DNA from: Rhizobium sp. ICMP 5592
Lineage (GTDB): Bacteria > Pseudomonadota > Alphaproteobacteria > Rhizobiales > Rhizobiaceae
Assembly: GCF_009498525.1 (NCBI RefSeq)
Contig: NZ_QSNT01000007.1
Span: 62,001 to 126,000 of the forward strand
Direction: 5' to 3'
Length of the DNA stretch: 64,000 bases
Positions 33,906 to 42,693 of the stretch are shown one piece after another. Position 1 is the stretch's first letter. Every line of letters begins with the position of its first letter. The notes beneath the pieces are model-generated. The model was not told where the DNA came from, ran no database searches, and saw nothing but the letters and a program-made list of their open reading frames with translations. A program made the translations under genes and the position numbers.

Positions 33906-34754
33906 TCAGGACTTCACGGCGCCGGCGGTAAGACCCGCGATGATGTGTTTCTGTGCCAGGAAGAAGACGATGATGGTGGGCAGGATGGTGAGCGTGATGA
34001 AGGCGAGCACCAGTTCCCATTCCGTGCCGAATTCGCCGCTATAGACCATCATGCCGAGCGGCCAGGGATAGATCGAATCCGAGTTCAGCATGATCAGCGG
34101 CAGGATGTAGCTGTTCCAGCTGCCGACGAAAGAGATGATGCTGACGGTCGCGATGATCGGCCGGGAGAGTGGCAGTGAGATATGCCAGAAGAAGCGGATA
34201 TAGCCGCAACCATCGACAAAGGCCGCCTGGAACAATTCTTCCGGAAGGTTTCGAAAATAGTTTCGGAAGAGAAGAATACTCATGCCCAGGCCGAAGGCCA
34301 CCTGCGGCAGAACCACGCCCCAATAGGTATTGAGCAGGCCGAGATCGCGGATGCGAATGAACAGCGGCAGGATCGCGGTCGCCGCCGGGAACATCAGGCC
34401 GATCAGGAAATAGTTGAGCAGGAAGTTCGAGCCGAAAAACTTCACATGCGCGAAGGCGAAGGCGGCCATCGCCGAGACCGAGACCGTGAGGAACACGGTC
34501 AGCACGGCAATGATCAGCGAGTTCATCATCTGCCGCCAGTAGCGGTCGCCGAACAGGATGCCGGTATAATTCTCGAAGTGCCACTCGGCCGGTAAGCCGA
34601 AGGGATTGACCCGGAGATCCCCCAGCGACTTGAAGCCGCCGAGCATGGTCGTGAGCAGTGGGATCAGCACGATGGCGGCGATGATGGTCAGCGACGCATA
34701 GAGATAGATCTTCGTGCCGATCTTCAGTCGAACGGATGAGGCGATATCAGTCAT
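33906..34754 (-). CDS. Sugar ABC transporter permease, MalG type
   Basis: 282 residues from MTDIASSVRLKIGTKIYLYASL. Six membrane helices are expected, and the EAA loop that docks the ATPase reads LPEELFQAAFVDGCGYIRFFWHISLPLS. Its start overlaps the end of the MalF-type permease by eight bases. The ATPase gene follows after 20 bp. Inner membrane; substrate set by the binding protein at 35759. Confidence 0.94.
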   Translation of the reverse strand: MTDIASSVRLKIGTKIYLYASLTIIAAIVLIPLLTTMLGGFKSLGDLRVNPFGLPAEWHFENYTGILFGDRYWRQMMNSLIIAVLTVFLTVSVSAMAAFAFAHVKFFGSNFLLNYFLIGLMFPAATAILPLFIRIRDLGLLNTYWGVVLPQVAFGLGMSILLFRNYFRNLPEELFQAAFVDGCGYIRFFWHISLPLSRPIIATVSIISFVGSWNSYILPLIMLNSDSIYPWPLGMMVYSGEFGTEWELVLAFITLTILPTIIVFFLAQKHIIAGLTAGAVKS

Positions 34755-35685
34755 TGCGCATAAATATCCGTTTGTAGCCGAAGGCGAGGGTGACGCAGAT
34801 GACGAACAGCACGACGCCAACGGCGCTGCCGAGGCCGACCTGCATGCGGGTGACGCCGAAATTGTAGAGGAAGGTCACCATCGTCTGCGTCGAGTTGAAC
34901 GGTCCGCCGCCGGTGAGCGGCATGATCATGTCGAAGAGCTGCAGCGAACCGACGACCGCGAAGAACACCGACAGTCGCAGCGTCGAGCCGAGCAGCGGCA
35001 GGGTGACGTAGCGGAATTTCTGCCAGCCGGTGGCACCGTCGATCTCCGCCGCTTCCAGTACGCTCTTGTCGAGGGACTGAAGACCGGCGATGAACAGCAT
35101 CATGTGGAAGCCGAAATATTTCCACACGATCACGCCGAGCACCGCGTACATCGCCAGATCCTTGTCGGCGAGCACATAGGGCGTGGCGGTTCCGAGGAAA
35201 TGCGCGATCGCGGCGAAGAGACCATAGTCGCCGTCATAGACGAAGCGCCAGATCAGGCCTGCCGCCACTTCCGCAAGCACGTAGGGCAGGAAGAAGATCA
35301 GCCGAAAGAGCACGACACCGCGAATACGGTGCGCCAGCATGGTCGCCAGCCAAATGGCAAGCGGCACCTGCACGGCGATCGACACCACGATGATCAGCGC
35401 ATTGTTCTTGAGCGAGGTCAGGAACGCGGCATTCTTGAACAGCACCTGGAAATTGCGCAGGCCCACGAACTCCGTCGGCAGTCCGTAGCCGTTCCATCTG
35501 TAGAGGCTGTACCAGGCGGCCTCTCCCATCGGCAGGATGACGAAGATGGAGAACAGCAGAAGCGCCGGCGGCAGGAACAGCAGGATGACGGGCATGCGGC
35601 CGCGCGCGGCCGGCGATTTTCGTCGCACCGCAGGTCTCGCTCTTGCGATGGATGGCATGGCGGTCGTTGCGCTGACATCGGTCAT
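34747..35685 (-). CDS. Sugar ABC transporter permease, MalF type
   Basis: 312 residues from MTDVSATTAMPS at 35685; an in-frame ATG at 35700 is equally possible, and neither has a strong ribosome site. Six helices follow a hydrophilic N-terminus. The EAA loop is LDKSVLEAAEIDGATGWQKFRYVTLPLL, and the conserved G-G-G-P-F-N-S-T segment of MalF-like permeases is seen near the end. It lies 73 bp after the binding-protein gene. Confidence 0.93.
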   Translation of the reverse strand: MTDVSATTAMPSIARARPAVRRKSPAARGRMPVILLFLPPALLLFSIFVILPMGEAAWYSLYRWNGYGLPTEFVGLRNFQVLFKNAAFLTSLKNNALIIVVSIAVQVPLAIWLATMLAHRIRGVVLFRLIFFLPYVLAEVAAGLIWRFVYDGDYGLFAAIAHFLGTATPYVLADKDLAMYAVLGVIVWKYFGFHMMLFIAGLQSLDKSVLEAAEIDGATGWQKFRYVTLPLLGSTLRLSVFFAVVGSLQLFDMIMPLTGGGPFNSTQTMVTFLYNFGVTRMQVGLGSAVGVVLFVICVTLAFGYKRIFMRND

Positions 35686-35758
35686 GGACAGTCTCGACAT
35701 TTGCAATTCGGAAGAAGAATGGCGCCGACAAAGGTGGCTTGCCGGCGCTTGTCGACGG

Positions 35759-37069
35759 TTAGAGCTGATCTTGCTCGAAAGCGTCCTGAACCTGCTGCGC
35801 GCCATCCTTCGGCGTGATCTGGCCCGAGACAATACCGACAGCGACGTCGTTGACGACACGGCCGACGGAAGGGCCGAGATCCTGGTCGAAGAAATTCTGG
35901 TGCCAGGTCGAATGCGCCAGCTGTTCGGCGGCGTCGCCCATCAGCGGTCCCTTGACGCCGTCTTCCGCGCCGATCGCCGCCGGAATGAGCATGCCGGCCT
36001 GCGCCATCGTGCGCTCATTCTCCGCATTGGTGAGAAAAGCGAGGAAATCGAGCGCTTCCGGCGGAGCCTTCTTGGTCACGGCCCAGCCGTTCAGGCCGCC
36101 GAGCGTATCGGTCGCGAGACCGGCGCCGCCGGTGACCGCCGGGAAGGCAAAGCGGCCGACATTGTCGTCAGCCAGGCCCTTGCCATCGCCTGAATTGGTG
36201 CGCTGGTTGGCGACGGTGTTTTCAAAGCCGAGGATCATCGCGGCCTTGCCGTCGCCGAAGATGCCGAGCGCCTGCGGCCAGGTGGCGCCGAGATAGCCCG
36301 GCTGGAACGGATCGAGCTTGCCGAGCTCTGCGAGCTGCTCGCCCGCCTTGATGATCGCCGGATCGTTGAAGCCGTTGCCCTGACCGGTCTTGGCCGCGGT
36401 GAAGACCGGCTGGCCACCGTCGCGCATCACCAGATAGCTCCAGTAGAAGTGGATTGGCCACTTCTCGCCGCCGCCACCGGCAATCGGCGCAATCCCAGCC
36501 GCCTTGATCTTCTTGACCGCGGCCAGATAATCGTCCCAGGTCTTGATAGCCGTCGCGTCGACGCCGGCCTTGGCGAAGAGCGCCTTGTTGTAGAAGAAGG
36601 AAACTGTGCCGAGCTTGTAGGGTACGGCGCTGATCTTGTCGTCGAAGGTCAGGCCTTTGACCGCTGCCGGATTATAGGCCTTCAGCCAGGCGCCGTCCTT
36701 GGCGTTCATCGCCGCGGTCAGGTCCTTCAACGTGCCGGTTTCCTGCTGCTGCTTCAGCACGCCCCCGCCCCAGCTGAAGAAGAAATCCGGCGCGTCGCTC
36801 GATTGCAGCAACGTCGGCAGCTTTGCCTTGAACGCCTCGTTCGCCAGAAACTGCATCTGGATCTTCACGCCCGGATGCTGGGCCTCATACTGATCGGCGA
36901 TCTTGCGCCAGACGGCGACGTAGTTCGGATCGGTCTCCAGATGGAGCCACTTGACGACCGTATCAGCGGCCGCGTTCGTCGCGCCCGCTAGCATCGCAAG
37001 TCCCGTGGCAGCAGCAATGGCGGCAATGCGCGCGCCGCGAAGGGCCTTGGCCCCACGTTCATAAAACAT
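35759..37069 (-). CDS. Sugar ABC transporter solute-binding protein
   Basis: 436 residues from MFYERGAKALRG at 37069 (GGGAGGAG five bases upstream). The Sec signal ends near NAAADTV. The mature protein is a family-1 (MalE-like) binding protein: VVKWLHLETDPNYVAVWRKIADQYEAQHPGVKIQMQFL, FFFSWGGGVLKQQQETG, and FGDGKAAMILGFENTV. The DNVGRFAFPAVTGG and LGGLNGWAVTKKAPPEALDFLAFL segments resemble xylobiose/trehalose/alpha-glucoside-type binders, but the ligand cannot be read from sequence. First gene of the leftward operon; the ROK regulator is divergent. Confidence 0.93.
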   Translation of the reverse strand: MFYERGAKALRGARIAAIAAATGLAMLAGATNAAADTVVKWLHLETDPNYVAVWRKIADQYEAQHPGVKIQMQFLANEAFKAKLPTLLQSSDAPDFFFSWGGGVLKQQQETGTLKDLTAAMNAKDGAWLKAYNPAAVKGLTFDDKISAVPYKLGTVSFFYNKALFAKAGVDATAIKTWDDYLAAVKKIKAAGIAPIAGGGGEKWPIHFYWSYLVMRDGGQPVFTAAKTGQGNGFNDPAIIKAGEQLAELGKLDPFQPGYLGATWPQALGIFGDGKAAMILGFENTVANQRTNSGDGKGLADDNVGRFAFPAVTGGAGLATDTLGGLNGWAVTKKAPPEALDFLAFLTNAENERTMAQAGMLIPAAIGAEDGVKGPLMGDAAEQLAHSTWHQNFFDQDLGPSVGRVVNDVAVGIVSGQITPKDGAQQVQDAFEQDQL

Positions 37070-37115
37070 GATTGTCTCCTCCCAAGGGAACAACAGCCTC
37101 TATAATTTTTCCCTT

Positions 37116-37233
37116 ATGCGGATTAATTCAACGGAGCTTTGCTGAAATGTCAACCACCATTCCCAAATTTTCGGCAGAAGCGGCGGAAGATGGCTTGACA
37201 TCGGACTGTAAGCATAGGCTATTTAATTCGCAT
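37116..37233. promoter_or_regulatory. Divergent control region with paired TTAATYCGCAT sites
   Basis: TTAATCCGCAT on the minus strand (37126-37116) faces TTAATTCGCAT on the plus strand (37223-37233), one near each start. A TTGACA at 37195-37200 with CTATTT 18 bases later could be the ROK promoter, overlapping the second site. A ROK dimer looping or binding both sites is a reasonable guess. Confidence 0.35.
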
Positions 37234-37288
37234 CCCGTCAAAAATACCAGGCCGCAACCGAGCGGAAACGTCATTCGGCACCATTCTC

Positions 37289-38491
37289 ATGAAAACAGCA
37301 GATCCCGAGCTTATGCGGGCGATAAACCGCTTCAATGTGCTGGATACGATCCGGCGAGCGGGCTCCATCGCACGTATCGAAATCAGCGAAAGCACCCAGC
37401 TTTCCACCACCACGGTTTCGGCCATCACCGCTTCGCTTCTCGATGACGGCTTGATCCTGGCCCGCACCGAAGGCGACCTGCGCGAGGCCGCCGCTCGTGG
37501 CCGGCCGCGCGTCATGCTGGAGCTCAATCCGGACGCCGCCCGCGTTGTCGGCGCGAAGATCGCCGCCAACCGCATGGTCTTCGTCGTCGCCGATTTCCGC
37601 GGCGAGGTCTTGTCGACGCTGACGCTTGCCCTTCGTGTCGACCGGCAGCCGATCAGCGTCATCGCCGACCTGATCGAGGACGGCGTGCGCCGCTGTGTCG
37701 TCGACGCCGACCTGGCGCTGGACGAGATCGATTCGGTCTGCCTCGGCCTTCCCGGTGTCATCGAACATCGCACCGGCCATGTTCGCTCGAGCCCGATCTT
37801 TCGCGAAAGCGGCGTCGATTTCGCCAGGGAAATGTCCGAACGATTGGGCGTCCCCACCATTGTCGAGAGCGATGCCCATGCCATCACGCTGGCGCATCAC
37901 TGGTTCGGCCAGGCGCGGGACCTCGACGACATGGTGCTGGTGTCGCTGGAACAGACGCTCGGCCTCGGCGTACTGCATGGCGGCCAACTGTTTCGTGGCG
38001 CCGGCGGCCTGAGCCACAATCTCGGCGACCTTGTCCTCGGCATAGGACCGCAGGGCACGGTGAGGCTTGCAAGTCTTGCCGGCGAAAGCGCCATTCTCGG
38101 CGACCAGCCCAATGGCCGCTTTGCCGAAGCCATCCGCCTTGGACGCGGCATGGCGCATGCGAAGACCTTGATCGCCGCCGAGGACAACGCACTGATCAAT
38201 GCAGCCATCCGAGCCGGCGAGGCCTGCGGCATGGCGCTTGCCAATATCGTCACGCTTTTCGCGCCGCCGCGCGTCATTCTCGTCGGATCGAGCCTGGCGC
38301 TCGGCCAGCCCTTCCTCGACAGCCTCCGGGAAGCCTATTCCCTGGCGATCCCACCCTCGATCAAGGGGGTGACGGAACTCGTCTTCGATCAATCGACGGA
38401 CGAAACCTGGGCGCAAGGGGCGGCGGTCGTGGCACTGCGCGAGCTCTACGAATCGCCTTGGGGAACGACGGGGCCGGCACCGGCGCTCTGA
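37289..38491 (+). CDS. ROK family transcriptional regulator (NagC/XylR type)
   Basis: 400 residues. An N-terminal winged helix (residues ~8-70, NRFNVLDTIRRAGSIARIEISESTQLSTTTVSAITASLLDDGLI) is fused to a ROK sugar-binding module. The kinase features are eroded: the phosphate-binding D-x-G-x-T loop reads GAKIAANRMVF, and the zinc motif C-x-C-G-x2-G-C is absent (HNLGDLVLGIGPQGTVRLASL). It should therefore bind a sugar without phosphorylating it. It heads a rightward set with a dehydrogenase and a ThuA-like gene and is divergent from the ABC operon; it probably controls both. Confidence 0.93.
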   Translation: MKTADPELMRAINRFNVLDTIRRAGSIARIEISESTQLSTTTVSAITASLLDDGLILARTEGDLREAAARGRPRVMLELNPDAARVVGAKIAANRMVFVVADFRGEVLSTLTLALRVDRQPISVIADLIEDGVRRCVVDADLALDEIDSVCLGLPGVIEHRTGHVRSSPIFRESGVDFAREMSERLGVPTIVESDAHAITLAHHWFGQARDLDDMVLVSLEQTLGLGVLHGGQLFRGAGGLSHNLGDLVLGIGPQGTVRLASLAGESAILGDQPNGRFAEAIRLGRGMAHAKTLIAAEDNALINAAIRAGEACGMALANIVTLFAPPRVILVGSSLALGQPFLDSLREAYSLAIPPSIKGVTELVFDQSTDETWAQGAAVVALRELYESPWGTTGPAPAL

Positions 38492-38531
38492 CCCACAAGG
38501 ACGGACAAGCATTTCATTTGGAGGAAGTTTT

Positions 38532-39632
38532 ATGGAAAAGGTCGGCATTGGCATTATCGGCTGCGGGAACATTTCCGGCGCCTATCTCAAAGCGATGAAA
38601 TCGTTTCCCATTCTCGACATCAAAGGCGTTGCCGACCTCAATCGCGAATTGGCCGAAGCCAAGGCCGCCGAATTCGGCCTGAAGGCCGTCGATGTCGCGG
38701 CCCTTTTCGCCGATCCCTCGATCGAGATCATCGTCAACCTGACCATTCCGAAGGCGCATGTCGCCGTCGGCCTGCAGGCGCTCGATGCCGGCAAGCACAC
38801 TTATTCGGAAAAGCCGCTCGGCATCAACTTCGCCGAGGGCAAGAAGCTCGCCGATGCCGCCGCCGCCAGGGGCCTGCGCATCGGCGCGGCTCCCGACACT
38901 TTTCTCGGCGGCGGGCACCAGACGGCGCGCGCCATCATCGATGAGGGTGCGATCGGCATTCCGGTCGGCGGCACCGCCACCTTCATGTGCCCCGGCCATG
39001 AACGCTGGCATCCGAATCCGGCTTTCTATTACGAAATCGGCGGCGGACCGATGCTCGATATGGGTCCCTATTACATCACCGACCTCGTCAACCTGCTTGG
39101 CCCGGTCTCCCAGGTCGCCGGCTTTGCGGTGACGCCGCGCAAGGAGCGCATCATCACCAGCGAGCCGCGCAACGGTGAACACATCCCCGTGCATGTTCCG
39201 ACCCACGTCGCCGGCGTCATGGCCTTTGCCAGTGGTGCCGTCGTGCAGATCGGCATGAGCTTCGATGTCGCCGGCCACAAGCATGTGCCCCTCGAAGTCT
39301 ACGGCACCGAGGGTACGCTGATCGTGCCCGATCCGAACCATTTCGGTGGCGAAGTCGAGTATCTGAAGAAGGGCGGCCAGTTCGAGGGCCGCGAGGTCAC
39401 GGCACCCTATGCCGACGGCAATTATCGCTCGCTCGGCGTCGCCGATCTGGCGCACGCCGTCCGCTTCAACCGGCCGCATCGCGCCAATGGCAGCCTGGCG
39501 CTGCATGTCCTTGAAGTCATGGAAGCCTTTCAGACCGCGTCCGAAACCGGGCGCACGGTCACCATCACGACGCAAACGGAACGTCCGGCCCCTCTGTCAG
39601 AGTCCCTTGTGGACGGAAAAATCGGCCGCTAA
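38532..39632 (+). CDS. Gfo/Idh/MocA family sugar dehydrogenase
   Basis: 366 residues; GGAGG before the ATG. N-terminal Rossmann NAD(P) fold (VGIGIIGCGNISGAYLKAM), the family motif SEKPLGINFAEG with the catalytic Lys, and the C-terminal GGGPMLDMGPYYITDLVNLLGP block with an active-site Asp and Tyr. By analogy with ThuB it may oxidize a glycoside hydroxyl to the 3-keto form. It is 40 bp after the ROK gene and 24 bp before the ThuA-like gene. Confidence 0.93.
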   Translation: MEKVGIGIIGCGNISGAYLKAMKSFPILDIKGVADLNRELAEAKAAEFGLKAVDVAALFADPSIEIIVNLTIPKAHVAVGLQALDAGKHTYSEKPLGINFAEGKKLADAAAARGLRIGAAPDTFLGGGHQTARAIIDEGAIGIPVGGTATFMCPGHERWHPNPAFYYEIGGGPMLDMGPYYITDLVNLLGPVSQVAGFAVTPRKERIITSEPRNGEHIPVHVPTHVAGVMAFASGAVVQIGMSFDVAGHKHVPLEVYGTEGTLIVPDPNHFGGEVEYLKKGGQFEGREVTAPYADGNYRSLGVADLAHAVRFNRPHRANGSLALHVLEVMEAFQTASETGRTVTITTQTERPAPLSESLVDGKIGR

Positions 39633-39656
39633 CCGCGCAATTTCAGGAGGAACATC

Positions 39657-40298
39657 ATGCGTGAAGCACTTATCGTCTGGGGCGGCTGGAGCGGCCACGA
39701 ACCGCAGGAATGCGCCCATATCATCCGCGACATGCTGGAGGAGGACGGCTTCAAGGTCTATCTCGAAAACAGCACCGAGGCCTTCGCCGACCCGTCGATC
39801 CACGATCTCAGCCTGATCGTGCCGATCGTCACCATGTCGAAAATCGAGAAGGAAGAGGTGAAGAACCTCGCCGAGGCCATCGAAAGCGGCGTCGGGATCG
39901 CCGGCTATCATGGCGGCGCCGGCGACAGTTTCCGCGAAAGCGTCGAATACCAGTTCATCATCGGCGGCCAATGGGTCGCCCATCCCGGCAACATCATCGA
40001 CTACACCGTCAACATCACCCGGCCCGACGACCCGATCATGGAGGGGATCACCGATTTCCCCTACACGTCGGAGCAATATTACATGCATGTCGACCCGTCG
40101 AACGAAGTGCTGGCCACCACCACCTTCACCGGCGATCACGCCTACTGGATCGACGGCGTCGTCATGCCGGTCGCCTGGAAGCGCAAATACGGCAAGGGCC
40201 GCGTCTTCTATTCCTCGCTCGGCCACCAGGCCAAGGAATTCAGCGTGCCGCAGATGAAAACCATCTTCCGCCGCGGCGCCAACTGGGCGGCGCGGTAA
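39657..40298 (+). CDS. ThuA-like protein
   Basis: 213 residues, one ThuA domain with a class I glutamine-amidotransferase-like fold: ALIVWGGWSGHEPQECAHI, GIAGYHGGAGDSFRES, GGQWVAHPG, and the conserved KYGKGRVFYSSLGHQAKEF. ThuA acts with ThuB in use of trehalose, maltitol and sucrose in Sinorhizobium, where 3-keto derivatives appear. Here it is paired with a Gfo/Idh enzyme, as ThuA is with ThuB. A perfect hairpin terminator follows. Confidence 0.9.
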   Translation: MREALIVWGGWSGHEPQECAHIIRDMLEEDGFKVYLENSTEAFADPSIHDLSLIVPIVTMSKIEKEEVKNLAEAIESGVGIAGYHGGAGDSFRESVEYQFIIGGQWVAHPGNIIDYTVNITRPDDPIMEGITDFPYTSEQYYMHVDPSNEVLATTTFTGDHAYWIDGVVMPVAWKRKYGKGRVFYSSLGHQAKEFSVPQMKTIFRRGANWAAR

Positions 40299-40356
40299 GG
40301 GCGAGCCGGTCGGGGCCAGGCCCATAAGTGGCTGCGACATCCGATAAAGACCTGAA

Positions 40357-40392
40357 ACCGCCCGAAGCAATCTGCTGCGGGCGGTCTTGTAT
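40357..40392 (+). terminator. Terminator after the ThuA-like gene
   Basis: ACCGCCCG (40357-40364) pairs with CGGGCGGT (40378-40385), with AGCA/TGCT extending the stem inward, and is followed by CTTGTATTT. It ends the ROK-dehydrogenase-ThuA transcript. Confidence 0.7.
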
Positions 40393-40490
40393 TTGAAAAA
40401 TGAACTACGAAGGCGATACGGAGGTTATGTTGTCACCTTGCATGTTGTGCGATGTGCGAGAACGGGTCCGAAATCGGAGTTTCCAGACAT

Positions 40491-40889
40491 ATGCTTCATC
40501 ATATTTCCTTCGGCGTCTCCAACATTGAACGCGCAGCGACATTCTATGACGCTGCTCTTGCCCCGCTCGGATACGTTCGCGTTTGGGAGGACCTGAGACC
40601 GGGTGAAATGGGTCAGGCCGTTGGCTACGGCATTGCCGGCGGCGGCGATAAGCTGGCGTTGAAGTTCTGTGCGGAAGATCAGCGGCCGCCCGGTCCGGGT
40701 TTTCATCTGGCCTTGGCCGCACCAAGCAGGCAAGGCGTTGTCGACTTTTATGAAGCAGCCATCGAACATGGAGGAACAGGCAACGGTTCCCCCGGCCTTC
40801 GACCTCACTATGGCCCACATTATTTTGCGGCATTCGTGATCGATCCGGATGGCCATCATATCGAAGCCGTCTTTAATTCTCCCGATTGA
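40491..40889 (+). CDS. VOC (glyoxalase/bleomycin-resistance fold) protein
   Basis: 132 residues from MLHHISFGVSNIERAATFYDAALAPLGYVRVWE. Single VOC module pair with putative metal ligands His3/His4, His in GPGFHLALAA and Glu in PDGHHIEAVF. Members range from lyases and dioxygenases to antibiotic-binding proteins; nothing here selects one. CGGAG lies 11 bases before the ATG. Stands alone between the ThuA operon and the CorA-like gene. Confidence 0.85.
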   Translation: MLHHISFGVSNIERAATFYDAALAPLGYVRVWEDLRPGEMGQAVGYGIAGGGDKLALKFCAEDQRPPGPGFHLALAAPSRQGVVDFYEAAIEHGGTGNGSPGLRPHYGPHYFAAFVIDPDGHHIEAVFNSPD

Positions 40890-40995
40890 TGGTGGAAGGC
40901 GGCCACCTTGCCACTTTGATCCGAACTGGTAAGCTACCCACCAGCACACCACAAACTCCGGTGATGCTCGCGCTTTTTGCTGCCATGGAGGATGG

Positions 40996-42039
40996 ATGGA
41001 TCAAGGCGCCATGGAAGCAACGAACAGTTCGACGGTCAGCTACGGCACCGAACCGGGATTGCGTTTCGCCTCCCTGCTCGACGGACATGGAGGCTGCAGG
41101 CAGCTCAGCCTGGAGCAGGTCGGTTCCTGCAGGCCCGGAGAGGGCGTCACCTGGCTACATTTCGAGCGCGACCATCCCGCTACCACCGACTGGATCACCC
41201 ATAAGAGCGGCCTTGACCCTTTCGTCATCGAAGCCCTGCTGGAGGAAGAATCCCGTCCGCGCGTCGAACCCGTGGGCGACGGGCTGCTGATCATCCTGCG
41301 CGGCGTCTGCGCCACATCGCCGGATGGCACGACACAGAAGCCCGCCGATATTGACCTCGTGCCACTCCATCTCTGGGTCGATGGCGATCGCGTCGTCTCC
41401 CTGCGCGACAGCGGCCACTACATCACGGCGCTGCGCGATATCCGCCTGTCGCTGGAGAAGAAGAAGGGGCCGCAGCGCTCCGGCGAACTGCTCGCTTTGA
41501 TCGGCGACAAGCTGGTGCGCGATCTCGAACCCGTGCTCGACGCCATGGACGAAGAGGTGGATGAGCTTGACGAACTGATCTTTCACGGCGAGGCCGGCCA
41601 GGTACGCGAGCGCCTGAAACTTTTGCGCCGGCGTGCCGTGCAGCTGCGCCGCTATCTGGCGCCGCAACGCGATGCGCTGAACCGCATCGAACATGACGAC
41701 GCGCCCTGGCTTGCCGAACGCGACAAGCTGCGCCTGCGCGAGGTCATCGACAAGCTGATGCGCTATATCGAATATCTCGACGCCATCCGCGACCGTACTG
41801 GCATCCTGCATGACGACCTGTCGACCGTCATCAGTGAGCGCATCGCCCGCAACTCCAATCGCCTCGCCGCCCTCGCAGCACTCCTTCTGCCGCCGAGCGT
41901 GGTGGCCGGCCTGTTCGGCATGAATGTCGGCGGCATTCCCGGCGTCAACGACACCTGGGCCTTCGTCGTCATCGTTCTCTTCGTGACGATCACTTCAATC
42001 GCCACCCTCTGGGTGCTAAAGCGCATCAACTGGCTTTAG
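40996..42039 (+). CDS. CorA/ZntB family divalent metal transporter
   Basis: 347 residues. A large N-terminal cytoplasmic domain with the long acidic/basic helices typical of CorA (VLDAMDEEVDELDELIFHGEAGQVRERLKLLRRRAVQLRRYL) is followed by two C-terminal helices and the pore signature FGMNVGGIPG. The GMN-V-G-G-I-P form points to the ZntB branch (Zn transport) more than to Mg-transporting CorA. GGAGG is four bases from the first ATG; another ATG lies at 41011. It should form a homopentamer in the inner membrane. Confidence 0.92.
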   Translation: MDQGAMEATNSSTVSYGTEPGLRFASLLDGHGGCRQLSLEQVGSCRPGEGVTWLHFERDHPATTDWITHKSGLDPFVIEALLEEESRPRVEPVGDGLLIILRGVCATSPDGTTQKPADIDLVPLHLWVDGDRVVSLRDSGHYITALRDIRLSLEKKKGPQRSGELLALIGDKLVRDLEPVLDAMDEEVDELDELIFHGEAGQVRERLKLLRRRAVQLRRYLAPQRDALNRIEHDDAPWLAERDKLRLREVIDKLMRYIEYLDAIRDRTGILHDDLSTVISERIARNSNRLAALAALLLPPSVVAGLFGMNVGGIPGVNDTWAFVVIVLFVTITSIATLWVLKRINWL

Positions 42040-42693
42040 CGCCCGACCTGAATTTCAGCCACGCCAGACGCGAAGATCGATGCTTTCAGACATGCGATCG
42101 GCAATCTTGCGAACGGCTTATCCGCCTGATGTTCAAGCCCCATGCACAAGGGAAAAATGCGAGAGCAGCCGGAAGCCACCGCCTCGCCTTTTCGCGTGCC
42201 GACAGGGATTTCGAGCCATTTGCCATCCTGATCAATCAGTTATCGGATTCATTTCAAACCCCTAAAAAAGCATGAGGATGAGATTTATGAAGCGAAACTG
42301 AAACGCGGACAGTTTTCGTTTGACATTCCTTTATCTTCATTTATCGTCATTATGGTTTCGGTTTTCGCTTGAGGGGCGCGAAGTGAAACAGGGGGAGGAT
42401 CCATTGTCCACAGATCAAATCGATAGCAAAAATGGCATTGCCTGCAGCGCAAGCTGCATCGCCATTCAGCCTGCGCGTCATGGCCTGCGCGAAGGCGGAT
42501 CTTTTGTATCGAGCTTCAGGCGCCGCATTTTCCTAAGAGCATTTCACCGTTCGGAATCAGGCACCGGAGCACGGCGCGCATGACAAGTGTCGAGCCGACT
42601 TGGGCAAAAAACATCACCCAATAAGACTAACTGACCCAGAACTATCAATCTCCTCGCAGCGGCATGACATGCCGCGCATGGAAGGAATCTATC
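42040..42693. other. 654-bp leader region of the glycerol transport operon
   Basis: No convincing gene: the 87-codon ORF at 42320 has no ribosome site and no familiar sequence. The A/T-rich centre (42240-42370) carries the promoter and repeated TTTCG-type half-sites listed below. From about 42370 to 42690 is an untranslated leader or spacer of more than 300 bp in which I see nothing else definite. No tRNA or IS remnant. Confidence 0.6.
42290..42370. promoter_or_regulatory. Promoter with GlpR-like TTTCG half-sites
   Basis: GTTTCGCTT on the minus strand (42298-42290), GTTTTCGTTT (42312-42321), GTTTCG (42355-42360) and GTTTTCGCTT (42361-42370) surround TTGACA (42320-42325) and TATCGT (42342-42347), 16 bases apart. 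TTTCG(T/C)TT repeats are typical of DeoR-family GlpR operators. This suggests glycerol control, although no glpR gene is in the window. Confidence 0.5.

Noticed and set aside
42320..42583. 87-codon ORF in the glp leader
   Set aside because: No ribosome site, no familiar sequence, and it overlaps the promoter elements.
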